Origin: Pirellulales bacterium
Lineage (GTDB): Bacteria; Planctomycetota; Planctomycetia; Pirellulales; Thermoguttaceae
Reading direction: 5' to 3'
DNA: 10,978 bases
Assembly: GCA_030642635.1 (NCBI GenBank)
Contig: DAOWNK010000085.1
Location: 1 to 10,978, forward strand
In this document: piece by piece, positions 1 to 7,239 of the stretch
How positions within the stretch are numbered: position 1 is the stretch's first letter
Layout: every line of letters begins with the position of its first letter
Translations under genes and position numbers: made by a program
The notes under the pieces: generated by a model
The model's input: the letters and a program-made list of their open reading frames with translations, nothing else
Database searches by the model: none
Told to the model about the DNA's origin: nothing

Positions 1-34
1 CCAGCCCCCAGTCCCCAGCCCCAATCAACGAACC
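1..34. repeat. C-rich spacer repeat, partial, abutting flgL
   Basis: Three C tracts (CCCCC, CCCC, CCCC) are separated by AGT and AG and followed by a short AT-containing stretch up to the flgL start. The complementary strand therefore carries three G tracts with short spacers, and a fourth may lie beyond the window edge. It resembles the G/C-tract repeat at 7155-7239 in composition. It occupies the place where a ribosome binding site for flgL would be expected, and no purine-rich Shine-Dalgarno motif is visible. Only its right end is in the window. Confidence 0.5.
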
Positions 35-2347
35 ATGGGCCTTACTATCGGCATCCCGACAACTCGTGTCAGCGACATGTTCATCCGCCAGCGGCTGCTG
101 GGTCAGGTGCAGTCGGACCAGCTCGATATGTTCAAGCTGCAAGTGCAGCTAAGCACCGGATACCGTATCCAGTCGCCCAGCGAAGATCCCGATGCTGCTT
201 CGCGGATCGTCAGCCTGCAACGGCTGTTGGAACGTAAGGAGCAGGTCCAAACCAACCTGTCGACCAATCAGTCGTACCTGACGGCGACCGACACGGCGCT
301 GTCGACTATCTCGAACATGCTGGCGGAGGTCCGCGGCGTTGCACTCGGCGCGCTCGATACGACGGTCACCGACATGCAACGACAGGCCACACGCCATGAA
401 GTAGAGCAGGCGATCCAGCAACTGCTCGACGCCGGGAATCAAAAGTTCCGCGGCCGATACCTGTTCGCCGGCAGGAAAACCGACGTGCGCCCGTTCGAGT
501 CGGTCGACCCGAAATACGTTTGCTACCACGGGGACAGCGGACACCTGCAAAGCTATTCCGACATCGACCTGTTGTTCGACACCAACCTGAACGGCGACGA
601 GGTCTTCGGCGTGATCTCCGAGTCGGTGCTCGGAACGATTGACCTCGGTCCGGTACTGACGTTTAACACACGGCTTGCAGAATTGCGCGGCGGACTGGGA
701 ATATCGCCGGGCAGCATCTCAATTACCGGTGGCGACCAGACCAGCATCATCGATCTTAGCAGTGCAGAGACCGTCGGCGACGTCGCACTGATGATCCGAA
801 ACAATCCGCCGGAAGGGAAACAGCTCAACGTCGAAATCACCGCCACCGGGCTGACAATAGAACTCCTTGGCGATCCGGGCGACCTGATGACCATACGCGA
901 GGTCGGCGGCACCACAGCCGACGAGTTGGGAATACTGACAGAAACCGGAACTGCTTTGCCGGTCGTCGGCAATGATCTTGACCCTATAGTCCGGCCCACC
1001 ACACAACTCGACGACGTCCTCGGCACGCGTTCCAGCGTGGTGGTCCGATCCAGCGGTTCCGATAACGACATTCTATTCGAGGCAGACACTCTCGGGACGG
1101 AGTTCGACGGCGTCGAGATAATTTTCCTCGACGACGGCTCGGTCGTCACACCCGGCGTCGACGAACAGGCCACGTACGACCCGGTCGCTCACACGCTTAC
1201 AGTCACGGTCAAGACAGACCATACACAAGCCTGTCACGTAGTGGCGGCGGTGACGGACGCTTATGACGCCGAAACCTCGCCGATTACCGCCAGGCTCGAT
1301 CCGCTCGATGAGCAAGACGGCGGACAAAGAATCATTACCGTACCGGCGCCGGGCGATCCTGCCGGAACGACCGCCGGCGGCAGCGGAACGCCGCTGGATA
1401 AAAACTCCGGATTGAAAATCGTCAACTCCGGTCAGACACACCTCATCAATTTGGCCGATGCGGAAACCATCGAAGATATCATCAACATCCTCAACACATC
1501 CGACGCAGGTGTGCTGGCCGAAATCAACGACGACGCCACTGGAATCGACGTCCACTCGCTCATAAGCGGCGGCGACTTCATGATCGGTGAAAACGGCGGT
1601 ACTACTGCAACGCAACTCGGATTGCGCACTTTCACCGAAGCAACGCGATTGGAAGACCTCGATTACGGGGCAGGCCTGGCGGATGCAGAAGGGACCGATT
1701 TTACCGTCACCACGTCAAACGGCGATGTAATCGAAATTGACGTCTCCAACATGACGAATATCGGAGAGGTTCTAACTGAGATCAACGACAATGCCCCGGC
1801 CGGCCTGGTCGCGCAGCTTGCCGCCTTCGGTAACGGAATCGAGTTGATCGACGACTGCGGCGGACCGGGTGCACTTACCGTCGAACGTACATTCGGCAGC
1901 CTTGCGGCCGTTCGGCTCGGGCTGGTTGCACCGGATGGCCAAGACGGCGGACCCGAGGTGCAGATTGACGGCGGCACTCAAACCCTAACCGGACTGGACG
2001 CCAACCCGCATGAAACCGAAGGCATATTCACTGCCCTGTTGCGTCTGACCGACGCCCTGGAAGCAAATGACGTCTTGCAGATCGAGCGTGCTATTGAAAT
2101 GCTGGACCAGTGTATGGCCAACCTGAACTTTGTGAGGGCGGAACTCGGCACAAGGCAGCAGGGACTCGACGTCATGCAAACGCGGCTGGACTTAGAAGAT
2201 GTCGATCTACAAACGGCCATCTCCGACGACTACGATGCCGATTTGGCAGAAGTGATTTCGAACCTCGCCGCACGGCAACTCGCCTACGAGGCGTCGCTAC
2301 GTGCCACCGCCGGCATCTTTCAACTGACGCTGCTGAATTACCTGTAA
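35..2347 (+). CDS. flgL: Flagellar hook-associated protein 3 (FlgL/HAP3), enlarged form
   Basis: FlgL forms the second hook-filament junction ring, between FlgK and flagellin, and is exported by the flagellar type III system. The N-terminal coiled D0/D1 region (about residues 1-150) contains TTRVSDM near the start and then LSTGYRIQSPSEDP, the flagellin-family pattern. The C-terminal D0 helix (about 690-770) has AEVISNLAARQLAYEASLRA and ends LLNYL, also typical. At 770 aa it is more than twice the size of enterobacterial FlgL. The extra length is a central insertion with three copies of a module resembling the flagellin hook IN motif (about 227-305, 451-531 and 552-631). Each copy ends in a T/S-x-x-xLG(I/L) type segment. 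A separate beta-rich stretch lies between the first and second copies (about 330-450). The ATG at 35 is the first in frame and gives a normal FlgL N-terminus, although no Shine-Dalgarno motif precedes it. flgK, the usual upstream neighbour, would lie outside the window. Its last 51 bp overlap the convergent dehydrogenase gene. Confidence 0.93.
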   Translation: MGLTIGIPTTRVSDMFIRQRLLGQVQSDQLDMFKLQVQLSTGYRIQSPSEDPDAASRIVSLQRLLERKEQVQTNLSTNQSYLTATDTALSTISNMLAEVRGVALGALDTTVTDMQRQATRHEVEQAIQQLLDAGNQKFRGRYLFAGRKTDVRPFESVDPKYVCYHGDSGHLQSYSDIDLLFDTNLNGDEVFGVISESVLGTIDLGPVLTFNTRLAELRGGLGISPGSISITGGDQTSIIDLSSAETVGDVALMIRNNPPEGKQLNVEITATGLTIELLGDPGDLMTIREVGGTTADELGILTETGTALPVVGNDLDPIVRPTTQLDDVLGTRSSVVVRSSGSDNDILFEADTLGTEFDGVEIIFLDDGSVVTPGVDEQATYDPVAHTLTVTVKTDHTQACHVVAAVTDAYDAETSPITARLDPLDEQDGGQRIITVPAPGDPAGTTAGGSGTPLDKNSGLKIVNSGQTHLINLADAETIEDIINILNTSDAGVLAEINDDATGIDVHSLISGGDFMIGENGGTTATQLGLRTFTEATRLEDLDYGAGLADAEGTDFTVTTSNGDVIEIDVSNMTNIGEVLTEINDNAPAGLVAQLAAFGNGIELIDDCGGPGALTVERTFGSLAAVRLGLVAPDGQDGGPEVQIDGGTQTLTGLDANPHETEGIFTALLRLTDALEANDVLQIERAIEMLDQCMANLNFVRAELGTRQQGLDVMQTRLDLEDVDLQTAISDDYDADLAEVISNLAARQLAYEASLRATAGIFQLTLLNYL

Positions 2348-3487
2348 CGTGTCGGCCCAAAAAAACAACCCGCCGCAATGGACGGGAAATCCCAGGGCGA
2401 AGATCACCGCCAGATCGATGTCACGAGCGTTGCGTACCTTGCCCTCTTCCAGAATCCTGCTCGCCTCGGCAACCATCGGCAGCAGCATCCGGTTGACGAT
2501 CATCTCCGGCGTGTGTTTCACCGGTACCTTGGACCACTGTTCGATGAGCCGGTCTACCGTCTCGTCAGTGGTTGGATCGTCCGATCCGTCGTCGTAGGAG
2601 AAGAACCCGGCACCCGATTTGCAGCCCAGCCGACCCGCCTTGACCATGGCGACCAACAGCGGCGAGGCTGCGACGCGGTCCGGAAAAGCGGCCGCAAGTA
2701 TCCAGCCGCCGTTGAGCACCGTGTCCAGCCCGATCTCGTCGAGCAGCCTGATCGGCCCGATGGCCATGCCGAAATCCGTTGCCGCACGCTCTACGGCCTC
2801 GATCGATACGCCTTCCAGCAGCATCTCCAACGCCTCACTCAGATACGGCAGCAGCAGACGATTTACCAGGAACCCAGGACAATCGCCTACGACGATTGGC
2901 ATCTTCTCGATTGCCTTGGCATGTGTAACCGCTGTGGCGATCGTCCGGTCGGTGGTGGCCGGGCCGCGGACGACCTCGACCAACGGACGTTCTTGGACGG
3001 GGTGGCAGAAGTGGAATCCACAGAACTTGCCCGGGTTACCCAAATTGCCGGCTAGACGCTCGATCTGGATCGTCGAGGTGTTCGACGCCAGGATTGTCCC
3101 CTCGCCCAGGTGGCCTTGCATCTGCCCGTACAATTGCTGTTTTGCCGTGACGTTTTCTGCAATCGACTCGATTACCAGGTCACAGCACGCCACTTCCGCA
3201 ATATTTGTGGTCGTGTGGAGTAGCCTTTCGACATGACACCCCCCGGAGGCGTTGCACAAGGAATGTTTTGCTGTGGCCAGTGCAGACTGATCTGCGTCGG
3301 TAATCGTCACCGGCAGATTCCGTCGAAGGTGCACCGCAGCGATGGCCGTACCCATCATTCCGGCACCGACAATGCCGACCGAGCGGATTTCTTGCGGCTC
3401 CACTCCCGTGCGATCCAGCCCGGTATCGTGCCGGTTGTATTCAACCAGCATCCGGACATACTCTACAGCGTCGTTGTCGGGTTTCAA
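2297..3487 (-). CDS. 3-hydroxyacyl-CoA dehydrogenase, stand-alone, C-terminally shortened
   Basis: Predicted to oxidise L-3-hydroxyacyl-CoA to 3-ketoacyl-CoA with NAD+ (beta-oxidation or related acyl-CoA metabolism, cytosol). Numbering from the chosen TTG start (396 aa): the NAD-binding motif GAGMMG is at 41-46, and SNTS at 135-138. His159 in GFHFCHP, Glu171 in PLVEVV and Asn209 in GFLVNR match the family's catalytic His, Glu and Asn. The second 3HCDH domain begins around 200, and a repeat of that domain (MIVNRMLLPMVAEASRILEEG) lies near the end. There is no enoyl-CoA hydratase domain, unlike FadB/FadJ fusions. The C-terminus stops shortly after GFPVHCGGLFFWADT. FadB-type proteins continue for several tens of residues here, and the final 16 or so residues are simply antisense flgL. 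The frame stays open up to 3787 but crosses a spacer repeat, so that extension is rejected. TTG at 3485-3487 has AAGGAA 8 nt upstream. ATG at 3449-3451 is the alternative start. Confidence 0.85.
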   Translation of the reverse strand: MKPDNDAVEYVRMLVEYNRHDTGLDRTGVEPQEIRSVGIVGAGMMGTAIAAVHLRRNLPVTITDADQSALATAKHSLCNASGGCHVERLLHTTTNIAEVACCDLVIESIAENVTAKQQLYGQMQGHLGEGTILASNTSTIQIERLAGNLGNPGKFCGFHFCHPVQERPLVEVVRGPATTDRTIATAVTHAKAIEKMPIVVGDCPGFLVNRLLLPYLSEALEMLLEGVSIEAVERAATDFGMAIGPIRLLDEIGLDTVLNGGWILAAAFPDRVAASPLLVAMVKAGRLGCKSGAGFFSYDDGSDDPTTDETVDRLIEQWSKVPVKHTPEMIVNRMLLPMVAEASRILEEGKVRNARDIDLAVIFALGFPVHCGGLFFWADTLQVIQQRQLKDAGGGT

Positions 3488-3495
3488 GTTTTTGG

Positions 3496-3501
3496 TTCCT
3501 T
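3496..3501 (-). promoter_or_regulatory. Ribosome binding site deciding a TTG start
   Basis: On the minus strand AAGGAA lies 8 nt before TTG at 3487. No comparable motif precedes the downstream ATG at 3451. Residues between the two starts (KPDNDAVEYVR) read as normal coding sequence, which favours TTG. A GTG upstream of the motif is out of frame and quickly meets a stop. Confidence 0.45.
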
Positions 3502-3536
3502 CACTGTTTAACAGCCGCCGTGCTTGCCACAATATC

Positions 3537-3680
3537 GTTGAATTAAGGGCAGAATTGACAGCAACACAGTGGCACCGGCGTCCCGCCGGTGTGACAGAAC
3601 TCGTGACAACACCTACACTTGTATTCCACCGGCGGGACGCCGGTGCCACTGTGTTTTCATTGATATTACCACTAATCAAC
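3537..3680. mobile_element. Nested-palindrome MITE-like element, copy 1 (decayed right end)
   Basis: A 28-bp perfect inverted repeat (arms 3564-3591 and 3627-3654) encloses a 35-nt centre. Each arm is itself a hairpin: CACCGGCG-TCC-CGCCGGTG on the left and CACCGGCG-GGA-CGCCGGTG on the right. The left edge is GTTGAATTAAGG (3537-3548), identical to the terminal repeat of the copy at 7963-8109. The right edge (CCACTAATCAAC, 3669-3680) is a degenerate version of its partner. The centre matches the other copy at 23 of 35 positions with no gaps. There is no coding capacity, so any mobility would need a transposase supplied elsewhere. It sits upstream of the dehydrogenase gene. Confidence 0.7.
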
Positions 3681-3895
3681 GGTATTGTAGTAAGCCCAGC
3701 CGCTAAACGAAATTGATAACACAAAGAAGCTAGACAAAGAGTAACATATACACAAAATACACAGCTCAGATTGTGTTTGCCGGTCACAAAGAAGTATCAA
3801 AGTTTAACGGTTGAGTTGCCGATATCAAGTTTGCCGATTACTCCGTCTGGAGGCACGCGCCCTGTGCGCACGCTGACGACGGGGCGGCCCAGGGG
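3681..3895. other. Non-coding spacer, first AT-rich then GC-rich
   Basis: The first ~120 bp are clearly more AT-rich than the surroundings, which would suit promoters for the divergent dehydrogenase and TolC-like genes. I could not find a pair of well-spaced -35/-10 hexamers that I would defend. The second part is GC-rich and ends in a run of six G. No gene or RNA was recognised. Confidence 0.4.
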
Positions 3896-3915
3896 GGAAA
3901 TTGTAGCCAATTTCC
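3896..3915. repeat. Perfect 8-bp hairpin with TAGC loop
   Basis: GGAAATTG (3896-3903), TAGC loop, CAATTTCC (3908-3915). It follows a G run and is not followed by a T run on either strand, so it is not a standard intrinsic terminator. It could be an operator-like site or part of a dispersed repeat. It lies about 130 bp before the TolC-like start. Confidence 0.4.
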
Positions 3916-3940
3916 AACGACGGTGGTATGACTACTCGTG

Positions 3941-3994
3941 AGTGCCACGGTTGGCTTGTCCAACCGTGCACTGCTGGACAAGCCAGCAGTGGCA
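3941..3994. repeat. Nested palindrome, second sequence family
   Basis: Two adjacent hairpins are visible: CACGGTTGG-CTTGT-CCAACCGTG (3946-3968) and ACTGCTGG-ACAAG-CCAGCAGT (3970-3990). Their loops are exactly complementary (CTTGT/ACAAG). An alternative long fold pairs TGCCAC (3943-3948) with GTGGCA (3989-3994) and GGCTTGTCC (3953-3961) with GGACAAGCC (3976-3984). It differs in sequence from the element at 3537-3680 but shares the two-way folding design. It is located 50 bp before the TolC-like gene. Confidence 0.6.
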
Positions 3995-4030
3995 CCATGC
4001 GTTACACCACCGCCGGTGCAAGCCTTAAAC

Positions 4031-4034
4031 AGGA
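4031..4034 (+). promoter_or_regulatory. Ribosome binding site for the TolC-like gene
   Basis: AGGA ends 9 nt before ATG at 4044. It abuts ATG at 4035 and so cannot serve that start, which is why 4044 is preferred. Confidence 0.5.
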
Positions 4035-4043
4035 ATGCAGCCC

Positions 4044-6254
4044 ATGAGCCGCCGATTCCCACTGCCCGGCGCGGCGATGATCGCCTCGCTGGTCCTTCTG
4101 GCCGGATGCCACCCGCAACAGCCGTTCTATTTCCGCGAAGACGGCGACCTGTCGCACTATATCGGCATGGCCACCGATCTGGAAGTGCCGGACCTCCAGG
4201 AAGAGAGCCTCGGTGAGGTGGACGGTGCGATACGCCCGTTCTCGCTGGACAATACTGAGCCGAAGGAGATTTGGGACTTGACGCTGGAGGAGGCGGTCCG
4301 CTGTGCGTTGGCCAACAGCAAGGTTATGCGGTCGATCGGCGGCCAGATTCTCGGCCCGCCCGACTTTATCGCCAAGAATCCCGAACTGGTCCCGACGATC
4401 TACGATCCTGCGATCACCGAGAGCAACCCGCGTATGGGCGTCGAGGCGGCGCTTGCGGCATTCGACACGCAGTTTACAACCAGCGTGTTCTGGGAAAAGA
4501 ACGATTCGCCAAGGAACTATCGTTCCGACAACCCACTGTTCCCGAGCGTATATCAACAGGATGTTGGGAGTTTTCAAGCACAATTGCAGAAGACGGCGGC
4601 CACAGGCGGTACGTGGACCATACGTCACAATGTTGACTATGATCTGAACAACACACCACTTGCACCACTTGGCATCCGGCAGTACCACAGCGACTGGAAC
4701 GTGAACCTCGAGGCCGAGTTCCGTCAGCCGTTCTTACAGGGTAACGGCGTGCAGTTTAACCGCATTGCCGGCCCGGGTGCGATACCCGGCTTCAACAACG
4801 GCGTGATGCTAGCGAGGATCGACACCGACATCGCCCTGGCCGATTTCGAGGCCGGCGTGCGGAACCTGGTCTCCGACGTGGAGATAGCCTACTGGGAGGT
4901 CTATTACGCCTATCGAGAACTCGACACGGTCATCGCCGGCCGCGACAGCGCGTTGCAGACCTGGCGGAAGATTTACGCACTGTACGTAGTCAGTGCACGC
5001 GGCGGCGAGGCCGAAAAGGAGGCCCAGGCACGCGAGCAGTATTTCATGTTCCGCGCAGCGGTAGAGGAATCGCTCAACTCGTTGTATGCGGCAGAGGCGA
5101 AGTTGCGATACATCATGGGCCTGGCGGCAACCGACGGACGGTTGATCCGGCCGGCCGACGAGCCTACCACCGCCAAGGTATCGTTCGATTGGCGCGAGGC
5201 GCTTGCCGAGGCGCTGTGCCGCAACGTGGAGCTGCGCGAGCAGAAGTGGCTCGTCAAGCGGCGCGAACTGGAGATGATCGCTGCGAAAAACTACCTGCTG
5301 CCGCGGCTCGATGCCATCGGCCGATACCGGTGGTTGGGACTGGGCAACGACCTGATCGACTCGCGCGGCGGCGATGGCGATCCTACACAGCCCGGCTCGA
5401 ACGCATATCAGTGCATGACAAACGGCCAATACCAGGAATGGCACCTTGGGTTGGAGTTAAGTATGCCGATCGGTTTCCGTAAGGAAATGGCCGGCGTCCG
5501 CCATGCACAGTTGAACATTGCCCGAGAGCGAGCCAGGTTGCAGGAGCAGGAATTGGAGTTGTCGCACCAGTTGGCCTACGCGATCCGCGAGTTGGAGGCC
5601 AAGCACGTGCTGAGCCGGACGAATTTCAACCGCCGAGTAGCGGCTCAGCGACAGGTCGAGGCGGTGGCGGCCGCCTACGAGACCGAGACAATCACGCTCG
5701 ACGTGCTTTTGAAGGCCCAGCAGCAGTTGGCCAGGGCCGAAAGCGCCGTCTATCGTTCGCTGGTCGATTACAACATGGCTATCGCCCAGGTACACTTCCG
5801 CAAGGGGTCGTTGTTGGAGTATAATGGAGTGCAGCTAAGCGAAGGCCCATGGCCGGGCAAGGCGTACTTCGACGCCCACGGCCGTGCCCGGGCACGCGAC
5901 GCCAGTTGCTACCTCGACTACGGTTTCACCCGGCCGAAGGTTATAAGTCGTGGTCCGTACAACCAGCAAGCCGGCGGCGGGCAGGTGATCGACTGTCCGG
6001 TAGACAGCGGGGCAATGCCATTCGACGGCGAAGTGGAATTGGATGTTCCGGTGCCGATGGAAATGGGTCCGGAGTTGCTCCCGACCCCGGCGCCGCAACC
6101 CATGAAGGTGCCTGCCGAGCCACCGGTGCCCATGCCTGTGCCCGACTCGTACCTGTCCGCACCAAACACCGACACCACTTATGAACCTGTCGCGAATCCA
6201 TCGGTTGCTAAAGCTGATCGGCCTGTTGCAGGCTGGAAAAGGGTACAACGTTGA
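4044..6254 (+). CDS. TolC-family outer-membrane efflux lipoprotein
   Basis: Predicted outer-membrane channel of the OEP/TolC family, exporting substrates with an inner-membrane pump and adaptor that are not in this window. The start at 4044 gives a basic N-terminus, a hydrophobic stretch and lipobox LAGC with Cys22, so it is probably lipid-anchored. The first OEP unit begins near residue 75 (IWDLTLEEAVRCALANS). It is followed by FDTQFTTSVFW and the long helical stretch DIALADFEAGVRNLVSDVEI. The second unit begins near 390 (WREALAEALCRNVELREQKW) and continues to LLEYNGV near 595. The pattern of conserved Leu/Ala-rich helices and short strands fits the family. The tail (about 600-736) is Pro/Met/Val-rich with PVP-type repeats and is probably a flexible extension. 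At 736 aa it is longer than Gram-negative TolC (~470-495). The last 24 residues are encoded in DNA that also encodes the start of the next gene, so the two are probably co-transcribed. The transported substrate cannot be inferred. Confidence 0.88.
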   Translation: MSRRFPLPGAAMIASLVLLAGCHPQQPFYFREDGDLSHYIGMATDLEVPDLQEESLGEVDGAIRPFSLDNTEPKEIWDLTLEEAVRCALANSKVMRSIGGQILGPPDFIAKNPELVPTIYDPAITESNPRMGVEAALAAFDTQFTTSVFWEKNDSPRNYRSDNPLFPSVYQQDVGSFQAQLQKTAATGGTWTIRHNVDYDLNNTPLAPLGIRQYHSDWNVNLEAEFRQPFLQGNGVQFNRIAGPGAIPGFNNGVMLARIDTDIALADFEAGVRNLVSDVEIAYWEVYYAYRELDTVIAGRDSALQTWRKIYALYVVSARGGEAEKEAQAREQYFMFRAAVEESLNSLYAAEAKLRYIMGLAATDGRLIRPADEPTTAKVSFDWREALAEALCRNVELREQKWLVKRRELEMIAAKNYLLPRLDAIGRYRWLGLGNDLIDSRGGDGDPTQPGSNAYQCMTNGQYQEWHLGLELSMPIGFRKEMAGVRHAQLNIARERARLQEQELELSHQLAYAIRELEAKHVLSRTNFNRRVAAQRQVEAVAAAYETETITLDVLLKAQQQLARAESAVYRSLVDYNMAIAQVHFRKGSLLEYNGVQLSEGPWPGKAYFDAHGRARARDASCYLDYGFTRPKVISRGPYNQQAGGGQVIDCPVDSGAMPFDGEVELDVPVPMEMGPELLPTPAPQPMKVPAEPPVPMPVPDSYLSAPNTDTTYEPVANPSVAKADRPVAGWKRVQR

Positions 6255-7149
6255 TGCGTTGGCCCAGGCGTGCGGCGTTACTCGGCGGACTATCTTTCGC
6301 GACCTTGAGATATTACGTGAATCTGGTCTGCCGCTGAGTTACGACGAGCAGCACGGGCGGCACCGGATTCCAAGCTCCTATTATCTCGCTCCAACGAATT
6401 TCACCCCGGAAGAGGCCCTTGCGCTTATCGTGCTGTGCCACGAAATGGGCGACGGGTGGGGATTGCCGTTTTTCGGTCCAGCGCGTAGCGCCGCCGTAAA
6501 ACTGCAAAGCACACTGCCACACCGGCTGGCCGAACAGTTACGCAACGTGGCCGACGCGATACAGATCAAGTCTCCGCCGGGCAACCCATTGTTCGGACAA
6601 CGACCGATCTACGAACAGTTGCTCGAGGCGGTCGCCAAGCGCCACTGCGTGCGAATCCGCTACGACAGCCTTGCCGAGCGGAAGGTCGTCAACACCCGGC
6701 TCAGCCCCTACTGCGTATTCTTCAGCCGCAGGAGTTGGTACGTAGTAGGCCGCTCGTCGCTGCATCGGGCCACGCGAACATTCAACGTGGGCCGGATTCT
6801 CGAGGCCGAAGTGCTGGAAGACCAGTATCATATCCCACGCGGTTTCTCGCTGGATCGCTATCTACGCAACGCCTGGCACCTGATCCCGGAGCCGGGCAAA
6901 GATCGTGACGTGTTGATACGATTCAGCAAGATGGTCGCACAGAACGTCGCCGAGGTGGCATGGCATAAGACCCAGCGTGTGATGTTCAACGACGACGGCA
7001 CGCTGGATTTCCGCGTAACGGTATCCGGGCTGAACGAGATATCGTGGTGGATACTCGGCTACGGCGATCAGGCCGAAGTGATCGAGCCGGCCGAGCTGCG
7101 CCGCATGGTTGCCGACCGTGCGGAGCGAACCGCCCGGCAGTATCAGTAG
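6181..7149 (+). CDS. HTH/WYL-domain transcriptional regulator (YafY-like)
   Basis: DNA-binding regulator with a ligand-sensing WYL domain, acting in the cytosol. The N-terminus (SRIHRLLKLIGLLQ) and helix-turn-helix (about 22-47, DALAQACGVTRRTIFRDLEI) match the HTH_11 type of this family. The WYL domain covers about 140-215, and its signature appears as SWYVVG near residue 185. The C-terminal extension (about 225-320) ends ISWWILGYGDQAEVIEPAEL, as usual in WYL regulators. The length of 322 aa is normal for the family. ATG at 6181 is chosen because SRIHRLL is the expected start of the first helix. No clear Shine-Dalgarno motif precedes it. The 74-bp overlap with the TolC-like gene suggests coupled expression, and the regulator may control that transporter, though this is inference from position. 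The WYL ligand is unknown. Confidence 0.88.
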   Translation: MNLSRIHRLLKLIGLLQAGKGYNVDALAQACGVTRRTIFRDLEILRESGLPLSYDEQHGRHRIPSSYYLAPTNFTPEEALALIVLCHEMGDGWGLPFFGPARSAAVKLQSTLPHRLAEQLRNVADAIQIKSPPGNPLFGQRPIYEQLLEAVAKRHCVRIRYDSLAERKVVNTRLSPYCVFFSRRSWYVVGRSSLHRATRTFNVGRILEAEVLEDQYHIPRGFSLDRYLRNAWHLIPEPGKDRDVLIRFSKMVAQNVAEVAWHKTQRVMFNDDGTLDFRVTVSGLNEISWWILGYGDQAEVIEPAELRRMVADRAERTARQYQ

Positions 7150-7154
7150 TTGTC

Positions 7155-7239
7155 GGGGTTCGGGGATCGGGGTTCGGGGGGCAGGAGTCAGATTGAAGCG
7201 TATCCAGCCCCGATCCCCTATTCCCGATCCCCGATCCCC
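7155..7239. repeat. G-tract/C-tract inverted repeat, G-quadruplex potential, between convergent genes
   Basis: Plus strand 7155-7181 has four G tracts (4, 4, 4 and 6 G) separated by TTC, ATC and TTC. The 7208-7239 half has five C tracts joined mostly by GAT, so the minus strand also has a quadruplex-type motif. The halves are largely complementary and can form a long stem around a ~26-nt centre. The repeat lies between the stop of the WYL gene (7149) and the stop of the convergent DUF4405-like gene (7240-7242). It could therefore block or end transcription from both sides. There is no clean U run, so it is not a textbook terminator. Confidence 0.65.

Noticed and set aside
3488..3787. N-terminal extension of the dehydrogenase to an upstream ATG
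   Set aside because: It translates a palindromic spacer element and AT-rich spacer, gives no recognisable domain, and a TTG start with a good ribosome binding site lies downstream.
4035..4043. ATG at 4035 as start of the TolC-like gene
   Set aside because: The AGGA motif abuts it, leaving no spacing. ATG at 4044 has a 9-nt spacer and a cleaner signal peptide.
4002..5444. Minus-strand open frames of 211-228 aa opposite the TolC-like gene
   Set aside because: Antisense to a well-supported gene, with no recognisable motif or ribosome binding site.
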